In this document: piece after piece, positions 35,252-47,066 of the stretch | Numbering within the stretch: position 1 is the stretch's first letter | How the letters are laid out: the number at the start of each line of letters is the position of its first letter | DNA from: Holothuria scabra | Taxonomy: Eukaryota; Echinodermata; Holothuroidea; Aspidochirotida; Holothuriidae | NCBI GenBank assembly: GCA_037179385.1 | Contig: CM074185.1 | Span: 12,904,866 to 12,968,865 of the forward strand | DNA length: 64,000 bases | Direction of reading: 5' to 3' | The notes under the pieces: model-generated | Seen by the model: only the letters and a program-made list of their open reading frames with translations | Told to the model about the DNA's origin: nothing | Database searches by the model: none | Position numbers and translations under genes: made by a program

Positions 35252-35789
35252 TGCCCTGGTAGATGGCAGAGTTCATGCTCATGCAATTAACATGATACCA
35301 GCCTTGGCACTGGTCACAACAGACAGTTCGCTGACCCCATCTGGCGGCTTTGCCGCACAAGACACATGGGAACTTGGGTGTGTATGGGCCAGGATTGGGG
35401 TGCAGGTCCCCAGAGAGCATGATAACCAAGATAGACAAATAAGACATAGTAAGCTTGAGGGGCTGAGTGCCCGAAGGGGAAGGTAGGCCAGGCTTAGGTT
35501 GTTGGTAGTTAGCCAACAGAACAGTTAGGCTAGGTATATACTTAACATACATAAAAGGGACTGTATGTAGGTTTGTAAAACCCCGGGGCTCACACTTCGA
35601 AACAACAACATTAATAAAACTAGTGTACTCATTACTAAGGGGAAGTCCATAATTGTTTGGGAGAAAACGAAGACTGCAACCAAAAATAAAAAAGAGCATG
35701 TACAACAGACCACCACCACCCCACATAATTACCAAGGGGAGGAGTAACCAGGGCACACCTACAATGCCAATACTCACGACAACCGACAA
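35064..35789 (-). CDS. LINE N-terminal protein with 2A-like motif and PHD finger
   Basis: The 241-residue frame precedes and overlaps the endonuclease frame by 188 bases in the other phase. It opens with a hydrophobic N-terminal stretch (about residues 1-45). It then has an LSILVIMLSGDLHPNPGP segment resembling a 2A ribosome-skipping peptide. A PHD zinc finger follows (35211-35366) with the full C4-H-C3 set: CVLC, CCDQC, WYHVNC and a final CCQC. A NFSSSLF motif follows the finger, as commonly seen in CR1-type ORF1 regions. PHD fingers in such elements are thought to bind nucleic acid or chromatin. In related elements this region and the polymerase are usually one frame. Here the join is broken by one base (see the C7 run at 35103-35109). 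The start chosen is the first Met of the open frame; a shorter start is possible. Confidence 0.8.
   Translation of the reverse strand: MSVVVSIGIVGVPWLLLPLVIMWGGGGLLYMLFFIFGCSLRFLPNNYGLPLSNEYTSFINVVVSKCEPRGFTNLHTVPFMYVKYIPSLTVLLANYQQPKPGLPSPSGTQPLKLTMSYLSILVIMLSGDLHPNPGPYTPKFPCVLCGKAARWGQRTVCCDQCQGWYHVNCMSMNSAIYQGIAANSNVSWICCQCGIPNFSSSLFGNSDPELSNSFACLSPGAHSITSDPPNFASVVVLPSHQ
35103..35109 (-). other. C7 run at the frame break between the two LINE frames
   Basis: The element's strand has seven C's inside the overlap of the two frames. With one C fewer the PHD frame would read directly into the endonuclease frame. The run is either a one-base insertion, a sequencing error or a site of +1 slippage. 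Confidence 0.6.
35385..35444 (-). other. 2A-like translational recoding motif in the LINE
   Basis: The residues ending GDLHPNPG-P match the 2A pattern D-x-E-x-N-P-G-P except that His replaces Glu. The Gly-Pro junction is at 35388/35387. A hydrophobic run precedes it, as in other 2A sites. 2A sequences upstream of the zinc finger are known in CR1-type elements of sea urchins and amphioxus. Activity with the Glu-to-His change is uncertain. Confidence 0.65.
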
Positions 35790-36616
35790 TTGACCACGCT
35801 ACAATGACGAGGAGTTTATCCTTGCATGAACGCTAACACTAGCAACAGGCGACGGCTGACAATGAGATTCACTGTAGGCTCATAAAAAAGTGTGGAAGGC
35901 TACACTGGGGTGAAGCCTAGGCTCACACAATAACCAACCAAAATTTCCACTACAAAAATACAGAAAGTTAAGCTCGAGACCGGTTAGCTGAGGTATCCAA
36001 CGTGATGAGAAAGTGGAATACTCCCAAAATTACTGTCAATATGTAACTTCAACGGAAAAAACTAAGTAAAAACAGCAGAAAAATCCCAGAGATAAAAGAG
36101 AACGATGTTCACTTTACGAGCATGCGCACAGACCCCTCAGCTGTCAATCAAAGAGCTGAGCCAATGAGAATTTCGGTACCCCCGGGCCAAAATTGTAGTT
36201 TGGGGCGAGAGGGTTGGCGCTTTAAAGAAAAACAAAAGACTGTCCATTAATATGGGGACATGTTGTCAAATGCATGTGATTACCTCAAGTTCACTTCTTC
36301 TTCAAATTATGTGATAGGCCTAACTTTACTTGCTCATACCTTCGAATTGGGAACCACACATCGGACTTAAAAGCAGATTTCACCAAAATGCTTAAAAAAG
36401 TACCCCTCTATAACATTTCGAAACATACGACTTCAAACCCTTCTTTAAACCGAACTTGGGGGAAAATCTAAATTTGTAACAGAATTGTCCTGGTAAGGAG
36501 GTTGCAAAAGTGCAGTATATGCCTTGTCCCCTCAAAAATGTTAGAACAGCTCCTCCCCATGCATTCCCCATTCTCCTTCACTTCCACGTTCTGCCTACCT
36601 TCCCCTCTCCCACCTT

Positions 36617-36747
36617 CCCTCCCTCAATGATCCCCTCCCTCAATGATCCCCTCCCTCAATGATCCCCTCCCTCAATGATCCCCTCCCCCCAATGATATCC
36701 CGTCCCCAATGATCCCCTCGCCCATTGAACCCCCTCCCGCAACGATC
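36617..36747. repeat. 16-bp minisatellite
   Basis: Units of CCCTCCCTCAATGATC: about four near-identical copies, then three or four decayed ones. Confidence 0.85.
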
Positions 36748-37219
36748 ATCGCCAATACCTGACAGTGACAGCGCTAGTAGCTTTCCTTTCAAGTTCGGTC
36801 AAACGAAGGTTGGCGCAGTCAGTGAGTACTAAAAGCTCCCTGGTTCGCCGCGCAGACTACTTCACGTGTAAACACAGCTCATACTGCTGTCCCTTGTGCG
36901 TGTGTAACACACTCATCAGCAGGCGTATAATATGGGCAACTGTCTACTGTCAGTGACTGAGATCTAACGTTTAGCTTAGCTTAGCTCAACTGTTTAAAGT
37001 AAAATCAAAGATGTCAGAGAATTCCGGAACACATAGCAGGTGGTATTCAAGTTGAGATCAAAATGCATAGCAGATAATCTAAAGTTTGCATCTTTCTATG
37101 CATAGCTTACGAATTAAGATAAAAGTTATTGCCCTCGATTCTTGTAATTTTTAGCCTATCGTACTAGCCTAATATTGTTTGACCTAGGCTAGGCTAATGT
37201 TAACTAAAGTGCAACTTAA
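36748..37219. other. Non-coding, GC-richer at left
   Basis: 36750-36960 is less AT-rich and has an open frame of 63 codons without recognisable similarity. GGCCTA and TAGCTTAGCTTAGC words follow. Confidence 0.35.
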
Positions 37220-37227
37220 CTAATAAT

Positions 37228-37398
37228 CACGGCTGGAAAAAACAGCAATTTGGGAATGTCGTTGCAGGGAAATTTTGGTATTTGGAGGGAAATTTGACTA
37301 CTTTTGTATGTAAACATGTGCAGTCTTTGGGAAATTTTGATTTGCTGGCTGGGAAATTCGATTTGCTTGCAGGGAAATTTACATTTTTTCCAGCCCTG
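37228..37398. mobile_element. Small hAT-like MITE, 171 bp
   Basis: The tips CACGGCTGGAAAAAA and TTTTTTCCAGCCCTG are near complements, flanked by CTAATAAT (37220-37227 and 37399-37406). The body repeats GGGAAATTT. The same family occurs at 49962-50135. Confidence 0.8.
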
Positions 37399-37406
37399 CT
37401 AATAAT

Positions 37407-40400
37407 ATTAACAGCCTAACGTTACTACTAATAATAGGCCTAGGCCTAACTTAGTATAGATTAAAGTACCTAAGCCTAGGCTAGGCCTACTACCAGGCTA
37501 GATCATCGTATTTTAGTCAATGACCATAGCATAGTATGATGGTGCAGATGGAATAGCATAGGCCTAGAGGCATTACAATATTGTTACGGATAGGCTATGT
37601 GCGGCTAGGCCTAGCCTACTTAGCCCTTGAACAGGACTGAACATTACGTTCCTATACTATACACTTCATTTCTGGGCCCTTGCCCAGTATACACGAAAAC
37701 ACAGCTCATTTGCCTACTCACGCGTGAGTAGGGATCTCTCACGACCCCAGAAAGAAACCTTTTCTCACCAAACTTTCCACAGATGATCTTTGTCATCACA
37801 TTCACCTTTCACACAACGAAATAAGACCTTTAAAAGGGAAATTTTGGCTGGATAATTCTGCGAGTAACGCTAAGCCTGTGCAGAGTAATTTTTCAGTCGA
37901 AGAAGTCAGTGTTTGTCATGTGACCTCATATAAAATGGGGAAACCTACGCAGTGACTGTACAATTTTGTAATGTACAGAGAGCTTGCTATATGACGTACA
38001 AGTATTGACTAGCCGCTTACTAATTGGTGTTCGATATCTTGTCGAGCGGAAGTCCTTCCCATCATGCAACACGGTAGCAGACGATCAAGCTGTCAAGATG
38101 TACATGTTACTGCGAAGGATGGCACCACATTTTTCCTGCCTTTTGCTATGAATTCGCTGGTATTAAACATTCCAGAAGGTATAAATGGTATTTAAGAATG
38201 CTCAAAATCATTATGTTAACTCAAATCTGTTCCATGAACCATACCATCGTAATTAGAGCTCAGTTTGTTGTTTTGGCTTAAAACGTCGTTACCTTTGTAC
38301 ATGTAGGCCAGTGACCGTTGTAAGGAGTGACTACAAGGAGCGGATTTTATGGTCACGTTCAGTGACTAAGCCTATTGGAGAATAATCATACTAAATACGC
38401 ATGGCTTTGTGCAATGTGCACTGTGGTTGGGCTCGTGTGAGTTTTATACACATTTAATGAGCAAATGCATAGCTCCCAAGTTCCAAGTGGTTAGATATGG
38501 GTCTGTTGGAGTATCGGAGGCGTTGAGGAGGGATAGGCTAGGCCTAGGCATATACCGTATAGCCTTATAGGCTAAGGGTGGGGGGGGGGAGAGGGGAAGA
38601 GGGGGTGTTCGACCTCCCCTTAAATAAAAATTTGGCTTTTTTTTAATTTTACTAGAAGTTTTAGCGAGCAAAACGGTGGCCTTTAATTTTGGCATGTCAG
38701 TCAACAATAATTTCTGAGACAAACAATATTATAAAGATATTCACAAATGCCCACTTAGCCTACTTAAACCTTTCCTACTCACAATATTCAATCATTAGTA
38801 TTGCCGTAGATTTTGGTGCATTACTGGTACATTGCAAACTTCAAATGTCTCGATATATCACTGATGGTCGGATCATGCTGCAAGTGATTTCCAAATTCCT
38901 ATCTTTGTACATCTCACATGGGGCTCTAGCCATGAAAACACACAGTCAAGAACTATCAATACAATCAAAAACATTGGTTTGATGAAAAAATCTGAGACAA
39001 GTCCTGCCTCTAACCTGGCCGCCAAAGTGGGCATTCATTTTTGATATTGGATAAGGTGTTGCACAATGTTATTATGCAGTGACAGGGATATATTCCTTAT
39101 CCCTGCTGTGAAGGTTAGCCAATAGAGATGTTGCGACAGCATACGTAGGCTGAAGTTCAGTGAGATACTATTTACTGAATTTGTAGTTACAGGTAGGCTG
39201 AACTACATGTTAATTTGTGTGTTTCTCAAGCCAAAGATACTATGGAGATTTGAAACGTGGGTTTTTCAGAGGGCTAGGTGAGTCAGCAGGTTTGGGTGTT
39301 TAAATGCAGGTCAAACCTGTGAAATCTGGGTCACTTGGGAGGTATGCAAACATGTGGGGTGCATTCTAGCTTGGCCCAAGGCCTACAAGTTCTGTGTAGA
39401 CTAGCGCTAGTTACATGCACAAGTCATCCTAGTGTTATGCAGTATTAATATTCTACACAAAACAGACAGAGTGGACTATACCACATTGCTGAACACTGCC
39501 AAGGGCTCAGCACAAAACAAGCTTATGATTTCTAACCTGACAGTCTATCTAATTTAGCCTCTTCAAGTTATTTAAAACTTCCTCATATATCTGATGAAAA
39601 CAAACATTAGGTTGTTAAAAAAAAAAAAAAAAAAAAAAAACTCATCAATTGCAAAAAGTCTCCTCATCAGATTCAGCAGTTACCACAACCATGAAATGAT
39701 CATGCACTTAACTTAGATTCATGGCATCACACTGTGTAATGGATATTGTCCTGAACAACTCAATTTCTCTAACTGGATAGTCATTATTGAGTGCGGAACT
39801 GTGTTCAGGTCGTTTCCAGCCTGCCTAGTGTTGGAACATTTGTTTAAATAGTAGTATTTGCACAGTACCAAAAAGTAGGAACTGGGTACCCTATTGCCAT
39901 AACCATTGGGTACAGGGTGTTATGGTGACTAAAAGATAGCAACATTTTTGTTAGGCATACTCCATAAGACATGATAATATTTAAGCTGTGTTGGATAGGT
40001 ACTGTAGCGATCACATTCACAAGTTCAAAAACGTGCACCTGATTTGTCATAAGGTTTTATTGTCTCGTTTTGTTTCAAATAAAAATGACAAGTAAAAGAA
40101 ATGGAACAGAACACAGTCAAAGAAGAAAATGTGTACATCCCGAAGGCTATGTCAATTTGATATTGAATTTGGAGACTTTTTCGTACTCAAAAAGTAAGCA
40201 TACTTGCTCGCAACTTCCCCTTTTAAAACAGCAAAATTACAGAAGGTAAACAAATGACGTCATGGTTGTGAAATTCACTCAGGCTAATAAGCGGTGGCAT
40301 TATCACAAAAAGGCTACTGTAATGTATTGTAATGGCGTGTTTCAAACACCCTTTTGTGAATACAGTATTTACAATAGTGTGTCACTACAGTGATATCTTT

Positions 40401-40500
40401 TTACATTACAGATAGTGAAAAAGTGTGGATTTGGGTAAAAGCGACAGTTTAACCATTATAAAACATTCAAGGAATATGCTCAAGGTGGCATACTGCAATA
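37407..40500. other. Non-coding; possible promoter region near 38040-38170
   Basis: TAGGCCTA words are dense to 37640. Near 38042 a GCGGAAGTCC word resembles an ETS site. An ATG at 38064 opens a 43-codon frame, but its phase does not fit the next ZNHIT6 exon. A 24-base A run lies at 39617-39640. No exon is supported. Confidence 0.3.
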
Positions 40501-40508
40501 CATATAAC

Positions 40509-42327
40509 TAAGCAGTAGTGGTATATCTATATTACCGGTTTTAGTCGGTATTTCCACCTTAGTAATATCGTCGATATGCGTTTTCAAAAATATGGGTATA
40601 TAGTAAAATCTATATATAGAAGTAATACCGATATTCCCCTACTCACTGAAATACCGATTCAACCAAAATATAGACACTCAACACAAATACTGATGATTAA
40701 CAGCAGTGACTCATGACAGATATGAGAAAATACCGATACCGAACCACCAATAAACTAAGAGTTTTCAATGAGTAGAGTAGACTAGAGAGCTACGAGATGT
40801 TTAGGTTCACCTCTCCATGACCTTTCCAGTCACAGAGCTATTCGTTCATGTGCTGTGTATGTATTGACGGTCTGCAGCTCAACTCGTGCTGTATACTCAA
40901 TGATCTGCACAGTGGAATAGTTCAATGCGCTTGTTTACGTACGTCGGCAGTGTCTGTGTACGCCGGTATATACGTAATGGCAGAATAAGAGTGTCCAAGT
41001 TCATGGGCCTATCGATTCAACCAATGTTTTCCAAAGATATTTTTGACTGCAAATACCTGCGTTTCAAAACTTAACAAGTCAATTTCTTTTACATATCAAT
41101 TAGTCTTACTGTTAGGTGAAATTCAAACGGTACTGAAAAGCCTTCACGATGTGTCCACGAAGGGCGAAAAGAACGTAACATTTTTGCAAAATTCTTTCGC
41201 ACAAGTTAGATGTGGGAATCCACCGCAGGCTACTACAGTGAACATTTAAGTCAATGCAGGTTTAGTATAGCAACTCAATCCAAGCTTCGTTAGCGCGAGA
41301 ATTTGCTGCATGTACTACACAACGTAAATGTATACACTGTACATGTGCAAACATGCAAACACGTGGTTGAACAGGCTGTGCATTCCTAGCACATAACCTT
41401 GGCTGGATCTGCCCACTTTGATACAGGGGGATTTTCGATACAGATTTCCCTAAGTAATTTATTTCTTTGATCGAATTCTGCAAGTTTTTTAGCCCGCAAT
41501 ATTTTGCATTGCCGTTTAAAAAATGTCATTGGAACTAGGACGGGGCAAACTCTGTAAAACATTGCCCCGTAGAAGATGGGATTTAAAAAATATGGGAAAG
41601 TTTTCACATCGCGGACCTGGAAAAGGCAACAGCGCAGAGCAGCGAAAGAGCTGCTACGATGCAACAGATGAGTGCATGGTACCTGGATTTTGACAACAAA
41701 CAGTGCAGTACAGTGTTCGTAGGATCGGACTTGTGGAATAATATTTGAAGTGCGGGTTCGCTCACTGCCGATCAGGCAGTTGACAGAGAGAGGTCAGTTA
41801 AGTGATGTGATACCGACTTCTTTCAACTAGTTGACTATAATACCGAAGCATATATTTGATATCCAGAATATCGGTCGGTATTTTAGGTATCAGAGAAACT
41901 TTGCAAATATGCTGTCAGAGCTCTAGTGTTTATTGCTGTTTGAATTGACTGCGAGGGCCGACAGGCCTGTATGGGAGAAGCTGCCACTAATTATGTTTGC
42001 AGGCAATTTTGGAGAGTTGGGCGGGAATCCCGTGACAAATAAAATGAAAGAGAGAGAAGTAAGGCTAACCCACATTCTAATAAAAAAAAATATTTATTCA
42101 TCTTTCCTCTTTGTACACATTTAATTGATTTTTGCCGATCAACATGAAATTGCGAACCTTTGTTTGTCTCGTATATTGATTATGGGGCAAGGAATAACCT
42201 TCGAACTTCGTTCCTATACACATAAAGTGTGTGTACCTATTCTGTGAAAATACCGATATTACTGGTATTATCGGTATTTTCGGACCTATATATCGATATT
42301 TTTCGTAGGCAATACCGCTACACTTTA
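40509..42327. mobile_element. hAT-like element, about 1.8 kb
   Basis: The tips TAAGCAGTAGTGGTAT and the complement of TAAAGTGTAGCGGTAT face each other. CATATAAC lies on both sides (40501-40508 and 42328-42335). Both ends are rich in the self-complementary word ATACCGATATT. Frames inside, including 41386-41664 on the minus strand, show no known domain. Confidence 0.75.
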
Positions 42328-42335
42328 CATATAAC

Positions 42336-44492
42336 ACTTTATACATGCAAGGCTCAGATTACGTAGTGTGCTGAACGCTGCAGGCACAGTCTTTGCAAGC
42401 TGAGCAGGGTGATACAGTATATCTGCTAGTCTCTGCGTAAAACCATACAGCAAGATTTTGCACCACTGTCAGATAGCTTGCGTGCAATATTATAAGTTAT
42501 TTATGTGTGATATGTGAAAAGTAACTCAATAACATGATGATAGCACAATAGGGCCAGATGCTGATGAAAATTTCAACTTTGGGAAACGAAGTACAAGCAA
42601 CTTTCAAACTTGAACATAATGTCTAGGGGCTCTCTTCATTATTAGCCTTGGAGAATGTTTACCAAACTGGCAAAATATTTTAGTCTATAACCATGGGCAA
42701 TGGTGTAGATGGGGTGATTCTTTTTGCATGTGTTTAAGATTCTGGTAGTAGTTTTGGAACCAGGTAATACGATGGCCACAGGTATTCTGGTACTGGGATA
42801 ACCCGTGCAAACACTATTGAATAGTGTTCAACCTAGTGTACTATAATTGGTAGAAACTAAATACCGATTATTTAATTTAACAATTGGAGTGATGCCTATT
42901 GTTATAACAGATTATGGATTATTAAAAATAGGAGGAAGGTTAAATGTGTTTGTCGCTATTGTGGATGGCTCTTGCTTTGTACATATGCACATAGAGTCTT
43001 CTGCATGCCTGTGCAAAGAAGTTCACTGCAGGAGACCACTTGCATGCATCACTGTTTTTGTTTGCATGACAAAATTGCATACACCTAAGCCCTTCTGTAG
43101 ATAAAAGGAATGCTAAGAATGTCTTCGTTTATGCAGGATAATAACCTCTGAACTTCCTCAGTTTCCAGTTGCTTCATGCACAAAACATGCACAGATATGC
43201 ATAGTAAGCGTGGGGACTTGAAAATATCGCCAAACACTGCAGCTAGGTACTTGATAGTCTGTACTTGGTTTTTGTGGTACAGTTTGTACAGCAGCTCAAG
43301 CGGCGAGCTCTGAAAGAAATACCTTGAATGCCATTCTGAATCTAATTTCATGTGATATTGCACTGGTACTGCGCAAATTTGCATGCATAGACATACTGCT
43401 CAGAAGTCTCATGGCAGGCTGCATTTAATGGAAAATCCATGTCATCAGCATGCTGAGGTCTTTGTGATAGGGATTATGTGTACACAAGTATAAAATGCAA
43501 TAAAGTACATTGCAATCGGTTGGTTTACATATGTGCCTACATGCCTCAGTGAATGATACTTACTAAAACTTCCATAAACATACACTTTACAGTACTATTC
43601 AGCATACAATAAGTCTAAATTAAGCCCTTTGCCATGAATGCAGCCCTCAAACTGTTGGCACTACAGTATATTAATTTATTTTCTTTTGAGAAAAACGTCT
43701 AGTGTGGTAGTCACTGGATGACAATAACAAACCTTTGCCTGCTGTATGATGACAGTGACCCTTTGCCAGTGCCCTTCTTTGGCAACAATGTTGCCAAAGG
43801 GATTAAAAGTAGTGTGACATGTCTGAGCAAATTACTCTGTCTTTATTTGGCTGTTTAGGGGTAGGCCTACTTAAGGCTTCCTATCCATGTTTAAATTTTT
43901 TTTTTAATTATGTCAATATCTTTTATAGTTCTCATCTTTGTGAATCTGTGTGGAGCATAGAGTTGTAGCCAGATGCAAATATAATAATGTGGAGTGTTGC
44001 ATAGTGTAGACATTTCTTTTTGAACCCTTTATTACATTATTGATCTCTTCTGTACTCATCAGATAGGCTAGTTTTCAGTTTGTGATAGTTTTCTCTATGT
44101 GATGCTGATGGTTATCAAAGACAAATTTTATACTTCCAAATCCACTGACCTTGGAACATACTAATGTAACCGCTCTCCTTGAAATGTAGATTGCAAAAGC
44201 AAAGAGTAACATCTGCCTGAGGCCTGTGCATTCTCTGAGTTTACTCCTGATAAAGTGTGCAATTATCAGAAATAACCTTGTAAAATTGTCAATTTATGAT
44301 GGATTTTGATGGAAATGCCATTCCTTTCTTGGTGTTTTAATGCGTTTTAATTTTTACATAAAATACCTATATTTGTCATTTTTATGTTACCTTTAATGAT
44401 AGATTTGATAACTACTGTAGCAGCCCAAGGGTTGTTCATTGAAATGTGATATGCATAGGCCATGTAGCTTATTGCACAGCCCTGTTCAAAGG
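42336..44492. other. Non-coding
   Basis: No exon, repeat pair or RNA gene was recognised. Confidence 0.4.
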
Positions 44493-45047
44493 TTAAAGGG
44501 AAAGTTTAGGCAAAAATTTAATTTTCATATGTGAAAGAGGAACAAAATCTACACAGTGTGTTGAAAGTCCCATTCATATCGGGCATGTATTTCTTGAGCA
44601 ATCAGTAAATGAAGTTAGTAGATTTGTGTTAAAAAATGAGCTTGAGGGCAGCAGAGCTTATATCACTTCCTCACATTGACAAGGAATGCTTTGTTAACCT
44701 TTTTTTTACCAGACTTTTGTGTTGACCTTGAAGTTAATAGGAATGTGACCTCCCTTTGGGAAGTGGAAAATTTGTAAAATTCTCATGCCACTTATGCAAT
44801 CACATTTTAATAATATGGGATTGTTGTGGAGAAAATCCTGAATAAAGTTTAAAGAAAAACAAAAGACTACCCATTAATGTGGGGATGTGATGTCATATGT
44901 GCTTGCTTCAAGTTCACTTCTTGTTGAAGATGTGAAAACTTTACCTGTTCATATCTTGAGAACCACACATCAAATTTCAATGCAAATTTTTAAAAAAAAG
45001 GTTAGAATAAGCACCTCTCTAAATACCAAATCCTGTTGTGACCTTAA
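44493..45047 (+). repeat. TTAA-flanked repeat (family C), uninterrupted copy
   Basis: It starts TTAAAGGGAAAGTTTAGGC and ends GTGACC before TTAA. It is the reference for copies at 27910-28473 and 31602-36440. No coding capacity was seen. It ends 165 bp before a ZNHIT6 exon. Confidence 0.7.
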
Positions 45048-45212
45048 AACCTTTTAATACAGGCTAGGCTTAAACCCCTTTAGCATTCAATCTATGCCTA
45101 GTAATTCTCTCCATTCATTTCATTTTGAATGTACAATGAACGTATCTACAAACAAGGAACATTATTTTATTTCACATCTCACTATCAACTAAATCATTTC
45201 TTTAAATCACAG

Positions 45213-45287
45213 GAAAGGAAAGTGTGTCACCTGTAATGAAAACGAGGCTTTGTACACCTGCCCTGCCTGCCTTACAAATTCTTGCAG
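45213..45287 (+). CDS. ZNHIT6: ZNHIT6 (BCD1), exon with first half of the HIT zinc finger
   Basis: ZNHIT6/BCD1 is a nuclear factor needed for early assembly of box C/D snoRNPs. It works with the NOP58/15.5K and R2TP machinery. This 75-bp exon reads KGKCVTCNENEALYTCPAC then LTNSC, giving CxxC, CxxC and one further Cys of the HIT finger. The acceptor is aaatcacag (ends 45212) and the donor is GCAG followed by GTACGT. One base completes the codon from the previous exon, and the exon ends in phase 2. The upstream exon with the start codon was not found. With the five exons below, the whole reading follows animal ZNHIT6 in order and phase. Confidence 0.85.
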
Positions 45288-46486
45288 GTACGTATAACTG
45301 CAAAGGGAGCACACTACCATTAGCTGATCGACCTTCCTGGGAAAAGTTGTTCCAAAGTGCACCATCAATTTTGGTCTTCTTTGAGTGTGAACTGCCTATG
45401 TTAGAATCAGTTGAGCTGGTTACTTTTCATGGATATGAAAGAGATGTTAATGTGTGATTGTTGCCAAATTGGGATGGATTGAAGGGGATTTAGAACATTT
45501 CAGTACTGGGTGTGAAGAAGAGGTCATTTTTATCACTGTGGTTTAATAGGGGTAGGTTCATAGCCCATAAACTACTTTCCCTGGTTGCTCAAAATCTTAG
45601 GTGGTCAGGCTATGGTAATATTGTAATGCCATGATTTACAGTACCAACTCACTGGCTTCATGTGAGTGGTAGCTTTAGTGGGGTGTAAACTTTGACAAGG
45701 CTGTAGGGGGCATGTGATAAAGGAGGAATAATGTGTGAGTCAATAGAGTTAATTGTAATGTGCTCCCTGGAAGGTCTAATTGGTTGCAAGTATGCAGTAT
45801 GTATTTTATGGAGATGGGCACAGGTTTGTTGGGAAATGAATGATACATTTCTTTCTGATGGTTAGGGTTAAGTAGCCTCAAATCATTGATTTTCTGGTTT
45901 TATCTAGCATGCCCATAACATTTATTCCAGTTGTGTGGCACTGAATTGCTCTTTCTACCTGCTGGCAATTTTCCCATCAGTTTCCGCCCTCACAAATAGC
46001 CTCAGCATTTGGCAATGCCGAAGTAAATGCTGAGCCCAATTTGACATTGGCAAATATTTTGCTGATGGGATAGATTGTGTGATATTGTACGAGGAGGTAA
46101 CAGTACAAAAAATGCGCAATACACAGCTCGAAATTAGGCCTTAGCTTCGAGTAATGATTTGAAGAAAAGACGTTTTATGATAAAAATTTCCTCCCTGATA
46201 GAAATTTGAGCAAATGTATTCTGTATTGTTCCTTTACAAACAAAAAATAGCTGCAATTTTTTAAGTTTTAGTGTAAACTCTTGATTGAAAGAGCTTAGTT
46301 TTAAGGGCACCTCATGTGAACTGAAAGAAAGGGCACAAAGACACAACAAGTGGCCACAATTTAACTCACAGATAGGGCATGGAGGCCAAATGACCTTGAT
46401 TGTCATTCAATTTTATAGGATAACAAGGCCATTGCCAAAAGTACGAAGGCCATGGCTTTTGTGACCTTCGATTAATTCCAGCCCTG
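45288..46486. other. ZNHIT6 intron, no feature recognised
   Basis: Intron sequence. 46126-46480 may be a decayed repeat ending TTCCAGCCCTG. Confidence 0.4.
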
Positions 46487-46570
46487 ACTTCATATGGTAA
46501 ATCCAACCCTCCTCGCCTTATGAGTGAGAGTTGTATTCTCTACCAACTAGACCACACAAAAGGTCCCTTT
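46487..46570 (-). repeat. tRNA-like SINE head
   Basis: Read on the minus strand, TGGTCTAGTTGGTAGAG resembles a tRNA A box and GGGTTGGATTTACC a weak B box. No acceptor stem pairs across it, so this is a tRNA-derived SINE or pseudogene rather than a tRNA gene. Confidence 0.5.
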
Positions 46571-46783
46571 TGTGATGGGGAGAGGGGAGTAGAAAAGGGA
46601 GGAGGGGCGGGGAAGGGGAAAAAGGATTGAGGAGGAGGATGGGGGAAGGGACAGAAAATTTATAGTGGAAAATGTAATGTGAAACAATGATACCAATGCC
46701 AGGCCTCAATTTTCAGAGAATTTTATTCTTGTCATTAGGGCACAGGGCTAAAGGTTACCACTTTTGTCTGAGATCCTGTAGGT

Positions 46784-47066
46784 CAGGGTTGTCACCAGAC
46801 CATTTTGAGAGCCCAATTAATTGTGATCACTGTCCTGGTGGAGCGGTAGGGGTGTTCCCACCCCCTTGACAAATTATTGCAGATTGAAGAGTTGTTACAA
46901 AAATCAAGGAATTATCCCTCTATTATAAAGACATCTAAAAATTTTATTTAGTTGGGATAAGAAATTTGTGCCGGGCAGTGATGCTGAAATTGAAAGCGAG
47001 TACCAGGCAGAGGTTTTCAGAGCTGGGTAACACCGCCTGGCACTGCCTGGTGTGGTGACAACCCTG
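46784..47066. mobile_element. Small hAT-like MITE, 283 bp
   Basis: The tips CAGGGTTGTCACCA and its exact complement TGGTGACAACCCTG are 14-bp inverted repeats. The flanks CTGTAGGT and CTGTATAG match only partly, so the target duplication has decayed. Confidence 0.65.

Larger units (their letters stand above)
32157..36138 (-). mobile_element. CR1-like non-LTR retrotransposon, near full length, 3982 bp
   Basis: Read on the minus strand, the element has a 5' UTR of about 349 bp and a PHD-finger frame. An overlapping endonuclease-reverse transcriptase frame follows. A short 3' UTR ends in ATCCAG hexamers. A 5-bp target duplication AGCTG (32152-32156 and 36139-36143) brackets it. The sister MITE at 27560-27860 shows the undisturbed site. 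Little decay and an almost unbroken coding region suggest recent insertion. CR1-type assignment rests on the PHD finger, the apurinic-type endonuclease and hexamer 3' repeats. Confidence 0.85.
31966..36225 (+). mobile_element. TTAA MITE (family B), split by a LINE
   Basis: TTAA lies at 31966-31969 and 36222-36225. The left half is 31970-32156 and the right half 36139-36221, together about 265 bp, matching 27560-27860. The LINE lies between them. Confidence 0.8.
31602..36440 (+). repeat. TTAA-flanked repeat (family C), copy 3, split by a MITE
   Basis: 31602-31969 matches the first part of 44493-45047, and 36222 to about 36440 matches the rest. The break falls at a TTAA that is single in the uninterrupted copy (near 44847). 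Its right border is blurred. Confidence 0.7.

Noticed and set aside
36617..36747. CRISPR-like array
   Set aside because: Units are contiguous 16-mers with no spacers, in a eukaryotic setting.
38064..38195. 43-codon frame as the missing first ZNHIT6 exon
   Set aside because: Its possible donors end in phases 0 or 1, whereas the next exon needs phase 2.
41386..41664. 92-codon minus-strand frame as a hAT transposase exon
   Set aside because: No BED finger or hATC motif was recognised, and length and context give no support.
46500..46570. Possible tRNA gene
   Set aside because: A- and B-box-like words are present but no acceptor stem or proper anticodon arm was found; a SINE head is more likely.
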